From Thinopyrum elongatum (Eukaryota > Streptophyta > Magnoliopsida > Poales > Poaceae): a stretch of DNA of 64,000 bases. Below are positions 35,370 to 46,536 of this stretch, in pieces. Each line of letters starts with the position of its first letter. Positions within the stretch are counted from its first letter, which is position 1. The stretch lies in contig CM022298.1 in NCBI GenBank assembly GCA_011799875.1, forward strand, positions 494,615,180-494,679,179, written 5' to 3'. Below the pieces are notes generated by a model. The model saw only the letters and a list, made by a program, of their open reading frames with translations. It made no database searches and was not told the DNA's origin. The translations under genes and the position numbers were made by a program.

Positions 35370-35741
35370 CAGATCTTAACTTTGCATGACAAGATATGGG
35401 TAGGAGCAAATGCGAGGTTGAAAACCAAAATTATCATGTCCTTGCATTCCACACCTCTAGGAGGTCATTGTGGAGCGCATAACACCTACCAAAGGTTGAA
35501 GAAGTGTTTTACTTACAAAGGACTTAAACAAGATGTTTCCAACTTTTCCTAAAAATGTATAATGTGCCAACAAGCCAAGCATGAAAATTGCAAATCCCTA
35601 GATTGTTGCAACCTTTGAAAACTCCTAAGGCTGCTTGGCAGGATATTACCGTGGATTTTGCTGTGGGCTTAATAAGATCACATGGCTATAATGCAATTTT
35701 TGTGATGGTGGATAGGTATAGTAAATATGCTCATTTCATGC
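35370..35741 (+). pseudogene. gypsy A integrase, N-terminal and catalytic part
   Basis: The frame carries DKIWVGANARLKTKIIMSLH, GGHCGAHNTYQRLKKCF and CIMCQQAKHE, the H2C2 zinc site of gypsy integrases. In a shifted frame, WQDITVDFAVGLIRSHGYNA and MVDRYSKYAHFM follow, which begin the catalytic core. Frames change near 35550 and near 35600. The coding run stops at 35741, where element B begins, and resumes at 60641. Confidence 0.88.
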
Positions 35742-36289
35742 TGATAACCCACAAGTATAGGGGATCGCAAAAGTTTTCGAGGGTAGAGTATTCAACCCAA
35801 ATTTATTGATTCGACACAAGGGGAGCCAAAGAATATTCACGAGTATTAGCAGCTGAGTTGTCAATTCAACCACACCTGAAAGACGTAATATCTGCAGCAA
35901 AGTATTTAGTAGCAAAGTAGTATGGAAGTAACGGTAACGATGGCAAAAGTAACAGTAGCCGTTTTGTAGTGGTTGTAACAGCAGTAGCAACAGAAGTAAC
36001 TTAGCAAAGATCAATATGTGAAAGCTCGTAGGCAATGGATCGGCAATGATAATTGTGTTGGATAATATTCATCATGTAGCAATTATAACCTAGGGTGACA
36101 CAGAACTAGCTCCAATTCATCAATATAATGTAGGCATGTATTCCCGTATATAGTCATACGTCACTACTGCAGGATGCTGCTAACGCGATACTACGATCAG
36201 AGACCCTTCGACGAAACTGTGTGCGATGCATTAATTGCAAACGGTGATGTAAAATAACCGTAAAAAAAGATGCAAAACGTTTGCAATGA

Positions 36290-37110
36290 AGGATACATCA
36301 AACACGGTCCAGATTTTAGTTCCGTGTGCGATGCCGGGCATACGGTTCAGTTCAATTAACTATTTGCGATGAGGCAGAACAAAAGAAATGGGCAGGCAGA
36401 TGAAGGCGTGTGCGATATACGGCATACGGTTCACTCGGATGAACTATTTGTGATTAGGCGGAACAAAAGAAACGGTCAGCCAGATGAAGGTGTGTCCGAT
36501 AGAGGGCATACAGTTCACTCAGATGAACTATTTGTGTTAAGCCAAGATAACAGAAACGGTTCAATATAACAAGATGTGTGTGATACGCGACAAACAGGTC
36601 TGTGATCAGAAATGTGTGCGAAGACCGATAATAACACAGACGGTTGCTTCTAATAAGACGTATGTGATATGCTCTGTCTACACAACATCTATTGGCCATT
36701 GGGCGACGGGCGGTCATTCGGGTACGCCATAAGGATGCGAAGAGGCATCCTATATCAGCAAGGACTAGCTGTTCCACAAATAGCTCATCTAAGAGAACTC
36801 TCAAGTTAAGTGTGCTCAGGCTGGAGCAGCCATCAGGTGGGTGAGTGGATGGGAAGTTGTCTTGATGTTAAATTAACTGATGGGATGGGTGATAAGGGTC
36901 AAATTAAATGACCTCTATGATCCATCCCATCAGTTAAATTAACCTCGAGGTCCTTGTTTTTTTGTTTTTTTAACACATGTTAAAGAAGGTCTACAGCATT
37001 ACTTTTTGACAATGTGCGATACGTGGCATACAGTTGATCCATCCAACCTGTTTGTGATGGAATAAGCCGTGTGTGTTGTGGGCAAACGCTTGCTAGTATA
37101 CAACCTTTTG
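36290..37110. repeat. left subterminal repeats of CACTA-1
   Basis: Imperfect units combine GTGTGCGATATACGGCATAC, GGTTCACTCGGATGAACTA and TTTGTGATTAGGCGGAACAA-like segments, at about 36330, 36405, 36490 and, more loosely, 37010. The same motifs recur at the left end of CACTA-2 (60880-61150). In CACTA elements such repeats are the usual binding sites for the DNA-binding protein. Between about 36720 and 37000 the sequence is unassigned. Confidence 0.75.
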
Positions 37111-37366
37111 CGATTGATGAATTCATCACCGACGGGTTCCCTAGTGTGGTCCGTGTTCATCTGATCATCATCTACTTCTTGTGCTAGCTCGATGTTCCTT
37201 ATATGCTAAGTTTCCATTAATTGATGGCGTTTTATGAACACGCCACCGTTTCCCGCCATTTCCTCACCTGTTTCCCGCCACCCAGCGATATTGCGCATAA
37301 ATCTAGGCGCCGCGCGACGCACGGAGGCAACAAGCTCAGCCTGTAGCACATCCATCTTTTCCAAGC

Positions 37367-38155
37367 ATGCCAACCCACCAAAGTGCCGCCTCTGCCATCA
37401 ACCTCGTCGACGAGGAAAATGAGAAGGCGCCACGGCCCGTCGAGGCCGAGGCGCTCCCCGGCAACACGACGGACGACGCCATGATGCGCGTCATCGCTAG
37501 GGTTGAGCAGACCCTTGGCGCATGGCGCTTCAGCGCTGCGGATCAAGATAGGCATGTCAGCGCCGAGAGGCTGCAGCTCGCCGCACAACATGATCGATGG
37601 TGCGCTGCAGAGCAAGCTAGTCGCATCCGCGCCGATAGGCTGCGGCTCGCCGCACGGCGAGACCAATGGTGCGCCGCAGAGCGAGAGGCGCGGCGCGCCG
37701 CACAGCAAGAGCGGATCCATCAGCACTTGCCTGCTGTCGACAGGGCGTCGCAGCTGGGCACACGTCCCGTTAGTACACCCATTCCTCGCCAGGAGTGGGC
37801 AGAGGCCCTCTGCGTCGTACTTGCACCAGAGGCTGGCCGCGCCGTACTTGCACCAGAGGCCGGCCGCGCCGTACTTGCATTGGACGCCCGCCGCGTCGTT
37901 CGCATGGGTCACGCCGTTCGCCTTGTCTGCGGCCCGCTCTATGCCAATGCGCTGGTCGGTAGGCTCGACCGCCTCCTTGGCCCAGGTGTCCACCTGGGCG
38001 CAGTAGAGGAACATGGCCATCGCATCCTCGAGCTGGTGATCTCCGATGAAATAGCCAACTTGGAGCTCGAGATCGCGCTCCAGATGTACCGCGAGCATGT
38101 CGACCGCTTGGACGAACGGCTGCACGAGTTCAGGCAGAGCCAAGAGCTACCGTAG
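37367..38155 (+). CDS. CACTA-1 passenger ORF of unknown function (262 codons)
   Basis: I do not recognise the family. The open frame starts ATGCCAACC and is GC-rich and Ala/Arg/Glu-rich. Residues about 30-130 look like a long helix with repeated units (RLQLAAQHDRWCAAEQ then RLRLAARRDQWCAAER). Residues about 145-165 hold a tandem VLAPEAGRA repeat. The C-terminal part ends in another helix (EIALQMYREHVDRLDERLHE). There is no membrane segment or signal peptide. A GTTTGC/GTGTGYGAT-type motif precedes it (37075-37120). The next ORF faces it tail to tail. It may be an element-specific coiled-coil protein, but no role can be assigned. Confidence 0.5.
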   Translation: MPTHQSAASAINLVDEENEKAPRPVEAEALPGNTTDDAMMRVIARVEQTLGAWRFSAADQDRHVSAERLQLAAQHDRWCAAEQASRIRADRLRLAARRDQWCAAEREARRAAQQERIHQHLPAVDRASQLGTRPVSTPIPRQEWAEALCVVLAPEAGRAVLAPEAGRAVLALDARRVVRMGHAVRLVCGPLYANALVGRLDRLLGPGVHLGAVEEHGHRILELVISDEIANLELEIALQMYREHVDRLDERLHEFRQSQELP

Positions 38156-38404
38156 GCAAGGGCTGCTGGTCATGGTCTCATGGACGCATTTTATTTTGTT
38201 AAGTCATTTCGACGTGGATAGCTATGTATTCACAGCAATCATAGTATTGTTCTGTTTATTGCTCTGTTTCAATGTGTGTGCTCTGTTTTCCGTTCTTATA
38301 TGTTCTGTTTCAATGTGTGTATATATGCTTTCCATTCTGTATATGTGGATGATAACAGCTAGATTCAAATTAGTATACAAAAACAGATAGAAAATGGAAT
38401 TCAT

Positions 38405-38426
38405 AATATATATATATATATATATT
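38405..38426. repeat. (AT)n microsatellite
   Basis: About ten AT units lie between the two convergent ORFs of CACTA-1. Confidence 0.9.
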
Positions 38427-38533
38427 AATTGTTCATTAGTTCATCACAGAATATATATAATATCATCACATATACGTGATGATACTTAACTACTAGGTAC
38501 TATGCATAAAATTGAAAACGAACAATACTAAAA

Positions 38534-39142
38534 CTAATAATCCCTCCTGGGGGCAGTATTCCGATAGCCCATCGCCAGCAGCTCCCTAGTGCTCGGCGTC
38601 TTCCCAGCGCGGAGGCAGTACTCCGCCTCCTCCGCCTCGCTGCGCTTGACGTACCGATCTGCCTCTTGCTGACGGACGAGCGCGAACGATCTTGCCATTT
38701 CGTTGGGCGCCCACCGGAGCTCCTCGTCGGTGGCACGCTGGAGCTTATCGGCCCACCTCCACGCAGCGATGAGGCGCCTAGCGCCTTTGACCTTCCTCGC
38801 GAAGTACCCGTATTCGTACACCTCCTTCGCACGACGACGCGCCCGCCCCCAAAGCTCCACCGCCTCCTTTTTCCAGGCGGCATCACGGGCTTCACAGGCC
38901 GCCTGGTACCTGGCTTCCTCCTCCGCCATCTCCTTCTTGAATGCCACTTGCCTGGCTTTCTCAGCCGGCGGCAGTGACTTCCACAGACAAAGATTGTACT
39001 GGCCCCAAAACCAATCCAAAGTTGGGGGGTCCGGTGCAACCTCGTCCGGCGGCGCGTAGGGGTCCTTGTCGCTGCTCTTCGAGTGAGCATCCTCAGGGGG
39101 CGGCGACTCATCGTTGGCGCGTGGGCAGACCAGCGGCACCAT
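38534..39142 (-). CDS. CACTA-1 passenger ORF of unknown function (202 codons)
   Basis: No family recognised. The minus-strand frame opens at ATG 39142 behind a CT-rich leader (39150-39180), with AATAAATACT near 39232-39241 as a possible TATA element. The N-terminal 40 residues are acidic and Pro-rich (DPYAPPDEVAPDPPTLDWFW). The middle is Ala/Arg/Lys/Glu-rich helix with several Trp (AAWKKEAVELWGRARRRAKE, AAWRWADKLQ). The C-terminus holds RELLAMGYRN. The regular Trp spacing suggests a real protein rather than chance. CGTGTGTGAACATAATAGCT near 39342-39361 is a motif of the subterminal-repeat kind. Confidence 0.5.
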   Translation of the reverse strand: MVPLVCPRANDESPPPEDAHSKSSDKDPYAPPDEVAPDPPTLDWFWGQYNLCLWKSLPPAEKARQVAFKKEMAEEEARYQAACEARDAAWKKEAVELWGRARRRAKEVYEYGYFARKVKGARRLIAAWRWADKLQRATDEELRWAPNEMARSFALVRQQEADRYVKRSEAEEAEYCLRAGKTPSTRELLAMGYRNTAPRRDY

Positions 39143-39531
39143 GGCAGAGATTTGAGAGAGAGAAAGAGAGAGAGAGAGGGCGAGCGAGGGGAGGATCTAG
39201 ATGAGAATGCAGGCGGGACAACGTGAGCAAGGTAGTATTTATTGGCGGCCAGAATCTAGATCGGCAGGAATAGTACACACGCCGGTCGCCGGAATTTACG
39301 AGTACTGTAGTTTGAATTACACACGATTCCCACAGCAAAATCCGTGTGTGAACATAATAGCTGACGGTTTCCAATACAGAACCGTGTCTGATTAATAACC
39401 CCCGCCACTCACCTTCCAAACCTCGAGGCGCGAAATAGAGTGCCAATCGTGTGGGGGCCGGTTGTCTTGCCAGATCTTTACATTTTCTTTTTTGACCACC
39501 AGATATTTACATCGTCTGATGATTTTTTAAC

Positions 39532-42500
39532 TAGCACGCAAGTGCACAAAAATATGATTTTTCAAACCGTTATGGTTAGCCGTTGCATGTAAATGTAGTT
39601 CAAATTTGAATTACGGTCATTAAATGGCTAGAAAATCACTTAAATGTCTTTAAAAGGTCAAATGACCCCTAAAATTTTCCAAATTTTCACATGACAGTTG
39701 TATTAATGCACGTTAAACATAGAAAAAAAATTGAAGGCCATAAGAGGAAGCTATCTCCCATTCGTCATCAAACATGCATTGTTCTCTCTCGGAACCACGA
39801 GCCTTCGAGTGAGTTGCTCCGGTTTGTGAGGGGTGTGTGTCCAAACTTTCGTCAAAAAGGCCAATTTTTTTACCACATCATCTTGGTGGCATGACATTAC
39901 ATCAAGCAATGTTTCATGTTTTTCTGATCATTTTTTAATTTTTTGGAATTAAAATGCCATGGCACTCCATGCATGTGTCCATGCCGTGAGACCAATATGT
40001 TTGAAAATTCCTCTAATTTACTGCACATGAAATTAACTCGCACACAAGTACACAAATATGATTTTTCAAACCATTATGGTTAGCCTTGCATGTAGATGTA
40101 GTTCAAATTTGAATTACGGTCATTAAATGGCTAGAAAATCACTTAAATGTCTTTAAAAGTTCAAATGACCCCTGAAATTTACCAAATTTTCACATGACAG
40201 TTGTATTAATGCACGTTAAATGTAGAAAAAAATTTGAAGGCCTTAAGAGGAAGCTATCTCCCGTTCGTCATCAATCATGCATTGTTCCCTCTCGGAACCA
40301 CGAGCCTTCTAGTGAGTTGCTCCGGTTTGTGAGGGGTGTGTGTCCAAACTTTCGTCAAACATGCCAATTTTTTACCACATCATCTTGGTGGCATGACATT
40401 ACATCAAGCAAGGTTTCATGTTTTTCTGATCATTTTGTATTTTTTTTTGGAATTAAAATGCCATGGCACTCCATGCATGTGTCCATGCCGTGAGACCAAT
40501 ATGTTTTAAAATTCCTTCTAATTTACTGCACATGGAATTAACTCGCACACAAGTACACAAATATGATTTTTTCAAACCGTTATGGTTAGCCGTTGCATGT
40601 AGATGTAGTTCAAATTTGAATTACGGTCATTAAATGGCTAGAAAATCACTTAAATGTCTTTAAAAGGTCAAATGACCCCTGAAATTTTCTAAATTTTCAC
40701 ATGACAGTTGTATTAGTGCACGTTAAACATAGAAAAAAAATTAAAGGCCGTAAGAGGAAGCTATCTCCCGTTCGTCATCAAACATGCATTGTTCCCTCTC
40801 GGAACCACGAGCCTTCTAGTGAGTTGCTCCGGTTTGTGAGGGGTGTGTGTCCAAACTTTCGTCAAACAGGCCAATTTTTTTACCACATCATCTTGGTGGC
40901 ATGACATTACATCAAGCAAGGTTTCATGTTTTTCTAATCATTTTTTAATTTTTTGGAATTAAAATGCCATGGCACTCCATGCATGTGTCCATGCCGTGAG
41001 ACCAATATTTTTTTAAATTCCTTCTAATTTACTGCACATGGAATTAACTCGCACACAAGTACACAAATATGATTTTTAAACCGTTATGTATAGCCGTTGC
41101 ATGTAGATGTAGTTCAAATTTGAATTACGGTCATTAAATGGCTAGAAAATCACTTAAATGTCTTTAAAAGGTCAAATGACCCTGAAATTTTCGAAATTTT
41201 CACATGACAGTTGTATTAGTGCATGTTAAACGTAGAAGAAAATTTGAAGGCCGTAAGAGGAAGCTATCTCCCGTTCGTCATCAAACATGCATTGTTCCCT
41301 CTCGGAACCACGAGCCTTCTAGTGAGTTGCTCCGTTTTGTGAGGGGTGTGTGTCCAAGCTTTCGTCAAACAGGCCAATTTTTTTACCACATCATCTTGGT
41401 GGCATGACATTACATCAAGCAAGGTTTCATGTTTTTCTGATCATTTTTTAATTTTTTGTAATTAAAATGCCATGGCACTCCATGCATGTGTCCATGCCGT
41501 GAGACCAATATTTTTGAAAATTCCTTCTAATTTAATGCACATGGAATTAACTCACACACAAGTACACAAATATGATTTTTCAAACCGTTATGTATAGCCG
41601 TTGCATGTAGATGTAGTTCAAATTTGAATTACGGTCATTAAATGGCTAGAAAATCACTTAAATGTCTTTAAAAGGTCAAATGACCCTGAAATTTTCCAAA
41701 TTTTCACATGACAGTTGTATTAGTGCATGTTAAACGTAGAAAAAAATTTGAAGGCCGTAAGAGGAAGCTATCTCCCGTTCGTCATCAAACATGCATTGTT
41801 CCATCTCGGAACCACGAGCCTTCTAGTGAGTTGCTCCGGTTTGTGAGGGGTGTGTGTCCAAACTTTCGTCAAACAAGCCAATTTTTTACCACATCATCTT
41901 GGTGGCATGACATTACATCAAGCAAGGTTTCATGTTTTTCTGATCATTTTTTAATTTTCTGGAATTAAAATGCCATGGCACTCCATGCATGTGTCCATGC
42001 CGTGAGACCAATATGTTTGAAAATTCCTTCTAATTTACTGCACATGGAATTAACTCGCACACAAGTACACAAATATGTTTTTTCAAACCGTTATGGTTAG
42101 CTGTTGCATGTACGTGTAGTTCAAATTTGAATTACGGTCATTAAATGGCTAGAAAATCACTTAAATGTCTTTAAAAGGTCAAATGACCCCTGAAATTTTC
42201 CAAATCTTCACATGACAGTTGTATTAGTGCATGTTAAATGTAGAAAAAAATTGAAGGCCGTAAGGGGAAGCTATCTCCCGTTCGTCATCAAACATGCATT
42301 GTTCCCTGTCGGAACCACGAGCCTTCTAGTGAGTTGCTTCGTTTTGTGAGGGGTGTGTGTCCAAACTTTCGTCAAACATGCCAAATTTTTTACCACATCA
42401 TCTTGGTGGCATGATATTACATCAAGCAAGGTTTCATGTGTTTCTCTTCTTTTTTTAATTTTTTGGAATTTAAATGCCATGGCACTCCATGCTTAATTCT

Positions 42501-42735
42501 GTCATAGCCGTTAGATCAATATGTTTGAAAATTCCTTCCAATTTACTGCACATGGAATTAAATCGCGCACAAGTACACAAAATATGACTTTTCAAACCGT
42601 TATGGTTAGCTGTTGCATGTACATGTAGTTCAAATTTGAATTACGGTTATTAAATGGCTAGAAAATCACTTAAATGTCTTAAAAGGTCAAATGACCCCTA
42701 AAATTTTCCAAAATTTGACATGACAGTTGTATTAG
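39532..42735 (+). repeat. tandem array, about 505-bp unit x 6.3
   Basis: Units begin with CGCACACAAGTACACAAATATG-like sequence near 39532, 40037, 40542, 41048, 41551, 42054 and 42562, giving periods of 503-508 bp. The last unit stops after about 175 bp near GACAGTTGTATTAGT. Copies are very similar, and the sixth and seventh are the most diverged. Each of the first five holds an open frame of 67-99 codons beginning MTVVL, which breaks in the sixth. That frame is probably a by-product of copy similarity. Such arrays are common in Triticeae CACTA elements. Confidence 0.93.
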
Positions 42736-42981
42736 TACTACAAATTTTCTTGTACATTTAAAAGACCATCCGTTGCCACTTTACTCCAAATTCGTCTTTC
42801 ACAGCTAAAAAAAATATCCACAACATCACACACAGTTTTTTTGTAGGAGCCGTTTGCGATGAAAATTTCTGGGTCTATTTAAGTCTTCCTCCTTAAGCTT
42901 CGCCGGCTCCTCTGCTCCAGTGCCGGCAACCCCCGAATCCATGAATCCCGATCCCCATTCCCGCACCCCCTTCTTGCAAAG

Positions 42982-43695
42982 ATGACGCCGTGGAAACGCT
43001 TCGTGAAGGCCCGTACGATGGCCGTGTCCTCCCCGAGCGCCGCCGCCTGCGCCGAGAGCGCGGCCGCCTACATCGAGAGTGCCACCGCATCCGCATTGAG
43101 CGCGGCCACATCCACCGAGAGGGCGTCTGCGGCAGCCAACAGGGCAGCTGCAGCAGCCGAGACGGCTATAGCTGTTGCTGCAACGGCGGCTACAAACATC
43201 GAGAGCACTCGAGCTGCCGCCCGTGCTGCCGATGTCACCCTGGAGCGGATCGAGGCCATCCACGCCAAGATCGAGGACGCACATGCCAAGATATTCCAGG
43301 CCACCTCGGAATCCAGCATGCAACCCATGTCTGAAAAGGCGGCGGTGGCCATGGAGCACCTGCTTCCTCATGAGATTGCCGAGCGGGAGCTGGAGATGCA
43401 GGAGGCGGCGGAGATTGAGGAGCGCCGGGAGGAGGAGTTGCACATGGCCGAGGTCGAGGTAGAGAAGAGTCTGTCCATCGAGGAATCAGCGGTGGAGTAC
43501 CAACGCGAGCTCTGGCGCAGCCACTACTACGAGTACTACAACCTTGAGTTCGGCGCCGAGGATGAGGACGAGGACGCAATTGACTTCAGCAGGGGGACGC
43601 AGAGTCCACCAACGGTGGCATGTCGCCAGGACAAGTCATCGACGTCTCATCTCACACCGGCGATGCATAGGCCGGCGCGGCGGTGGATTTGTTAA
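42982..43695 (+). CDS. CACTA-1 passenger ORF, Ala/Glu-rich coiled coil (237 codons)
   Basis: No family recognised. ATG at 42982 follows a possible TATA (CTATTTAAG, about 42874-42882) and a GTTTGCGATG motif (42848-42857). Residues about 15-100 form a long Ala-rich helix (ERASAAANRAAAAAETAIAV). Residues 120-170 are Glu-rich (ERELEMQEAAEIEERREEEL). Then follow a Tyr-rich patch (SHYYEYYNLEFG) and an acidic tail (AEDEDEDAIDF). The frame is long and intact in a background full of broken genes, which argues for recent activity or relaxed chance. Its cellular role is unknown. Confidence 0.5.
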   Translation: MTPWKRFVKARTMAVSSPSAAACAESAAAYIESATASALSAATSTERASAAANRAAAAAETAIAVAATAATNIESTRAAARAADVTLERIEAIHAKIEDAHAKIFQATSESSMQPMSEKAAVAMEHLLPHEIAERELEMQEAAEIEERREEELHMAEVEVEKSLSIEESAVEYQRELWRSHYYEYYNLEFGAEDEDEDAIDFSRGTQSPPTVACRQDKSSTSHLTPAMHRPARRWIC

Positions 43696-44183
43696 AATTA
43701 TGTGTACTTAGGCTTTGTTTTTAATGTTGTTCTTTTGTTAGAGCAGTGTTTAGGTCAACTGGCTCTGTTTAATTACTAAAATTGCTCGATTCAGTAAGTG
43801 TGGTCTGTGTGTTGTACGCTCTTTTGTGTGCCCAAATTAGCAAGCAATGTTAAATTATGCAATGACATACCCGGGGAAATTTCCACCAAAATTTGAATTA
43901 TCAAACTCATCCCATGCGCGTAAAGCACAAGAATCGTTTGTGATGCACACAATCGTTCAAAGTGCATGGTGTCCGGCGGCACCGCGCGCAAAGTTTCCCT
44001 CCACATTTCGAAATTTTTGGCCTACCGCCGAACTATCTACCCCTCCTTCCCCACCCCCTTTTCTCCCCGAACACAAGTCACATTTCCCCTGTTTCCTCCT
44101 TCCTTCCTTCCTTCCTAAGCTATAGCCGCTTCCTCGCTTGGTTCCTCGCTCTCGCCGTCTCGCATCCTACCGCCGGGGTCGCC

Positions 44184-45577
44184 ATGGTCTTCTTCAATGA
44201 CCTCTCCTGCGGTTCCTCCTCCGATGACGACTCCTTCACCACCCGGGTATGCCTCTCTTCTCTCTCTCGGGCTATGACTTGGAATGAAGGATTTTTACCC
44301 GGCGGTTGATTTGAGTCATTTCTTCCTCTTGTAGCTCCCTGGGACCATCAGTTGCAACGAATGGAGCAGGGTGGGTGAAGATCTGTCTGCTCATTGTCAC
44401 CATCAATCTCCATGAGTGAAGCTAGTTGCGTTTGAATCTATGGACAGTGCGAGGAAGTTTCTGGCATGTGCAGAGAAGGTTAGACCCTCTTTCGTTGTTA
44501 GAAATCATTTGTTAGATGTGATTCAGACACTGTCACGGTCCCAACCCATTCATACCACACCTTCAACCAAACGCATCCTAAGACATTGTCACAGTTTGTA
44601 CCTAGTATCTAAAAATGTTGCCATCTCATCAGCGGTGCCATTAGAAAATTATTTGGCACCGCTTCAGCAGTTTGTGCAGCCAACTTTGGTCCAGACATCG
44701 GAGCAGCCAAGCAGTAAAATAGTAAATCTTTATGGCACGAAGGAACTGGGCATCGGAGCAACTAGGTGCTCCGGAGTCCGGGTCCCTGATTTTTTCCACT
44801 GCATCGGCTCGCCAGTGCAGGGCACCGGTGCGAGATATAGCAACAGTTGTCTTTACACCGGTTTTGGCATACATAGTGGACGACCTTAGTGCTATTAGTT
44901 CTATGTTACTAAATTTGCGCATGTACACACCTGTTAGTATCAATTTACTGTCATCCAAACACTATCGCTATGCTGTTGCAGTTATATTTACCCTCCTCAT
45001 AAAATGTTCAATTTGTTATTTATAGTACATGAGTAAGAACTTGTAGCGTTGTTGTAGTTAATTATAGCTTCTACTGTTTCAGAATTTGGTTGTTGTCTCA
45101 GTAGCAATTAATTCATTTGCACATTGATCTTTTTGAGAAGATATGTCCTTATTAACCTGTTTCTTCAGTTTTTCAAAATAAGTATTGGTGATTTTCTATG
45201 TTGCTATAAACCCATTTCCCCTACAATTGTTACTGATCTAGTTTTAAATATTATAGGATGAACGGAAGTGTTCTTACTTGGAGTGGGTTGATCAAGAGTG
45301 GCCACAGTCTTTGCAGATGTGCCTAGCAAAGCTCTGGAGCATGTATGAGGAAGAGAACAGAGGTAGGCTTAGAGAAAGTGTTGTCAACGCTGAAGAATAT
45401 TTGAAGATGCGGGATAAAAAGAGGAAGGTGGAGAATGAGCTCAGATTTTTTAAATCAGACTTTGCTAAGATGGTGTTGGTGAAGGAGGAGGCACTTTCCC
45501 AGTTGGCCAGTGCAAAACAGGTTCTTACTGAACTGAAAGCAGAGGTGGATAAGACGAGCCTAGATGATCTCGATTAG
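44184..45577 (+). pseudogene. three-exon GRF-type zinc-finger-like gene carried by CACTA-1, one nonsense codon
   Basis: Exons are 44184-44246, 44335-44478 and 45257-45577, all with GT-AG introns and phase 0. Exon 1 encodes MVFFNDLSCGSSSDDDSF. Exon 2 contains ISCNEWSRVGEDLSAHCHHQ, a TGA at 44413-44415, then VKLVAFESMDSARKFLACAE. Exon 3 opens KCSYLEWVDQEWPQSL and continues into a Lys/Glu-rich coiled coil ending TSLDDLD. The C...H...RKFLAC...C..LEWVD pattern resembles GRF zinc fingers that bind single-stranded nucleic acid; the exact family is uncertain. The stop falls where relatives seem to carry a cysteine. Spliced length would be 175 residues plus stop. It is probably a captured host gene or an element-specific gene. 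Confidence 0.65.
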
Positions 45578-45982
45578 GAAATGAATATATTGTTCTAATA
45601 TTGTTCTTTTGATGTTGAACTAGCTATATGTTGTATTGTGTTGTTTTCAGGTAGCTATCGTACTGTGATGTTAAAATATATTTATGTGCCTGATATGAAA
45701 TTGGCAAACAGCTGTTCGATATGAAATGTGAATTTGCGTAATACTGGAATTATTAATTGTTGTCGGTGTAATGAGAACCAGGGTCTCATCAACCTTCTTA
45801 GCATGGGTCATACCCGTCTAGGACCGTTGCCCGACAACCCCGGCAAAGGCCAAGTTTCCCGGCAAGCAAGACATCCGGAAAACATCTTGACACTGAGCAC
45901 GAAGAAGGAACCAGGCCAAGCTACGAAGAAGAGCACGGCTTGGGATACGAGACGAAGTCAGCGCTCGCTGGCAAGGTACGAG

Positions 45983-46111
45983 CCCCGGCAAGATCCTTGC
46001 CGGGGACGGCCACAAGACCCCCGGCAAGATCCTTGCCGGGGACAGCCACAAGACCCCCGGCAAGATCCTTGCCGGGGACAGAGGCGAGACCCCAGCAAGA
46101 CCCTTGCTGGG
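45983..46111. repeat. array of four hairpin-forming units in the E LTR
   Basis: Arms CCCCGGCAAG and CTTGCCGGGG around a three-base loop occur at 45983-46005, 46019-46041 and 46055-46077, exactly 36 bp apart. A fourth variant (CCCAGCAAG / CTTGCTGGG) is at 46091-46111. The other LTR has the same array starting at 49116. It lies upstream of the TATA motif, in U3. Confidence 0.9.
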
Positions 46112-46527
46112 AGCATCAGTAGGGCTGCGGCCAGGCCCGCACCTGCCAACGTTTCGCTGCCCCACGGCCGTTCCGATGCGACGACCAGCCCGCCAGCTAG
46201 GCGAGCACCTGCGTGGCATCATGCAGCTTCTAAGCCAACTAGCCAAGCACCTGCGTGGCGGCGGGCAGATATTCGTGAAGACCCTCTCACTGCACCAGCA
46301 CAGCAGCCAGCCAGCCAGCATGGCGCTGCATGCCTCGTCAGCTTGGACACGCGTCGAAGAAAGGCGAGGCGGCGACGGATGGGACGGGCTCTGTTGCCGT
46401 CCCCGATAAAGCAAGAGGGCACGTAGGCAGCGCATTAAATGCGTTTGTCCTATGATGTCAGGCGATAAACTTGTACACTGTAGATACTTTCCACCTCCTG
46501 TGTGCCACTGTGGCGACCCCTTTGACA

Positions 46528-46536
46528 TATAAAAGG
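46528..46536 (+). promoter_or_regulatory. TATA box of element E 5' LTR
   Basis: TATAAAAGG is followed about 130 bp later by the CGGCCCGAACCTGGG block. The same motif lies in the 3' LTR near 49661 and in related solo LTR F (57252-57260). Confidence 0.65.

Noticed and set aside
37503..38143. Alternative frames on both strands over the 262-codon CACTA ORF
   Set aside because: Shadows caused by GC-rich codon use; the 37367-38155 frame has the more regular helical composition and a better start.
39691..41968. Five similar small proteins starting MTVVL as a gene family
   Set aside because: They are the same frame in five copies of a tandem repeat, with no domain and no promoter evidence. Kept only as a finding to test.
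42826..43443. Minus-strand 205-codon frame
   Set aside because: Antisense shadow of the 42982-43695 ORF.
45728..46426. 232-codon frame with repeated RQDPCRG-type units, and matching frames in the second LTR
   Set aside because: It is a read-through of the LTR hairpin array; the 36-bp period keeps the frame open. It is not a gene.
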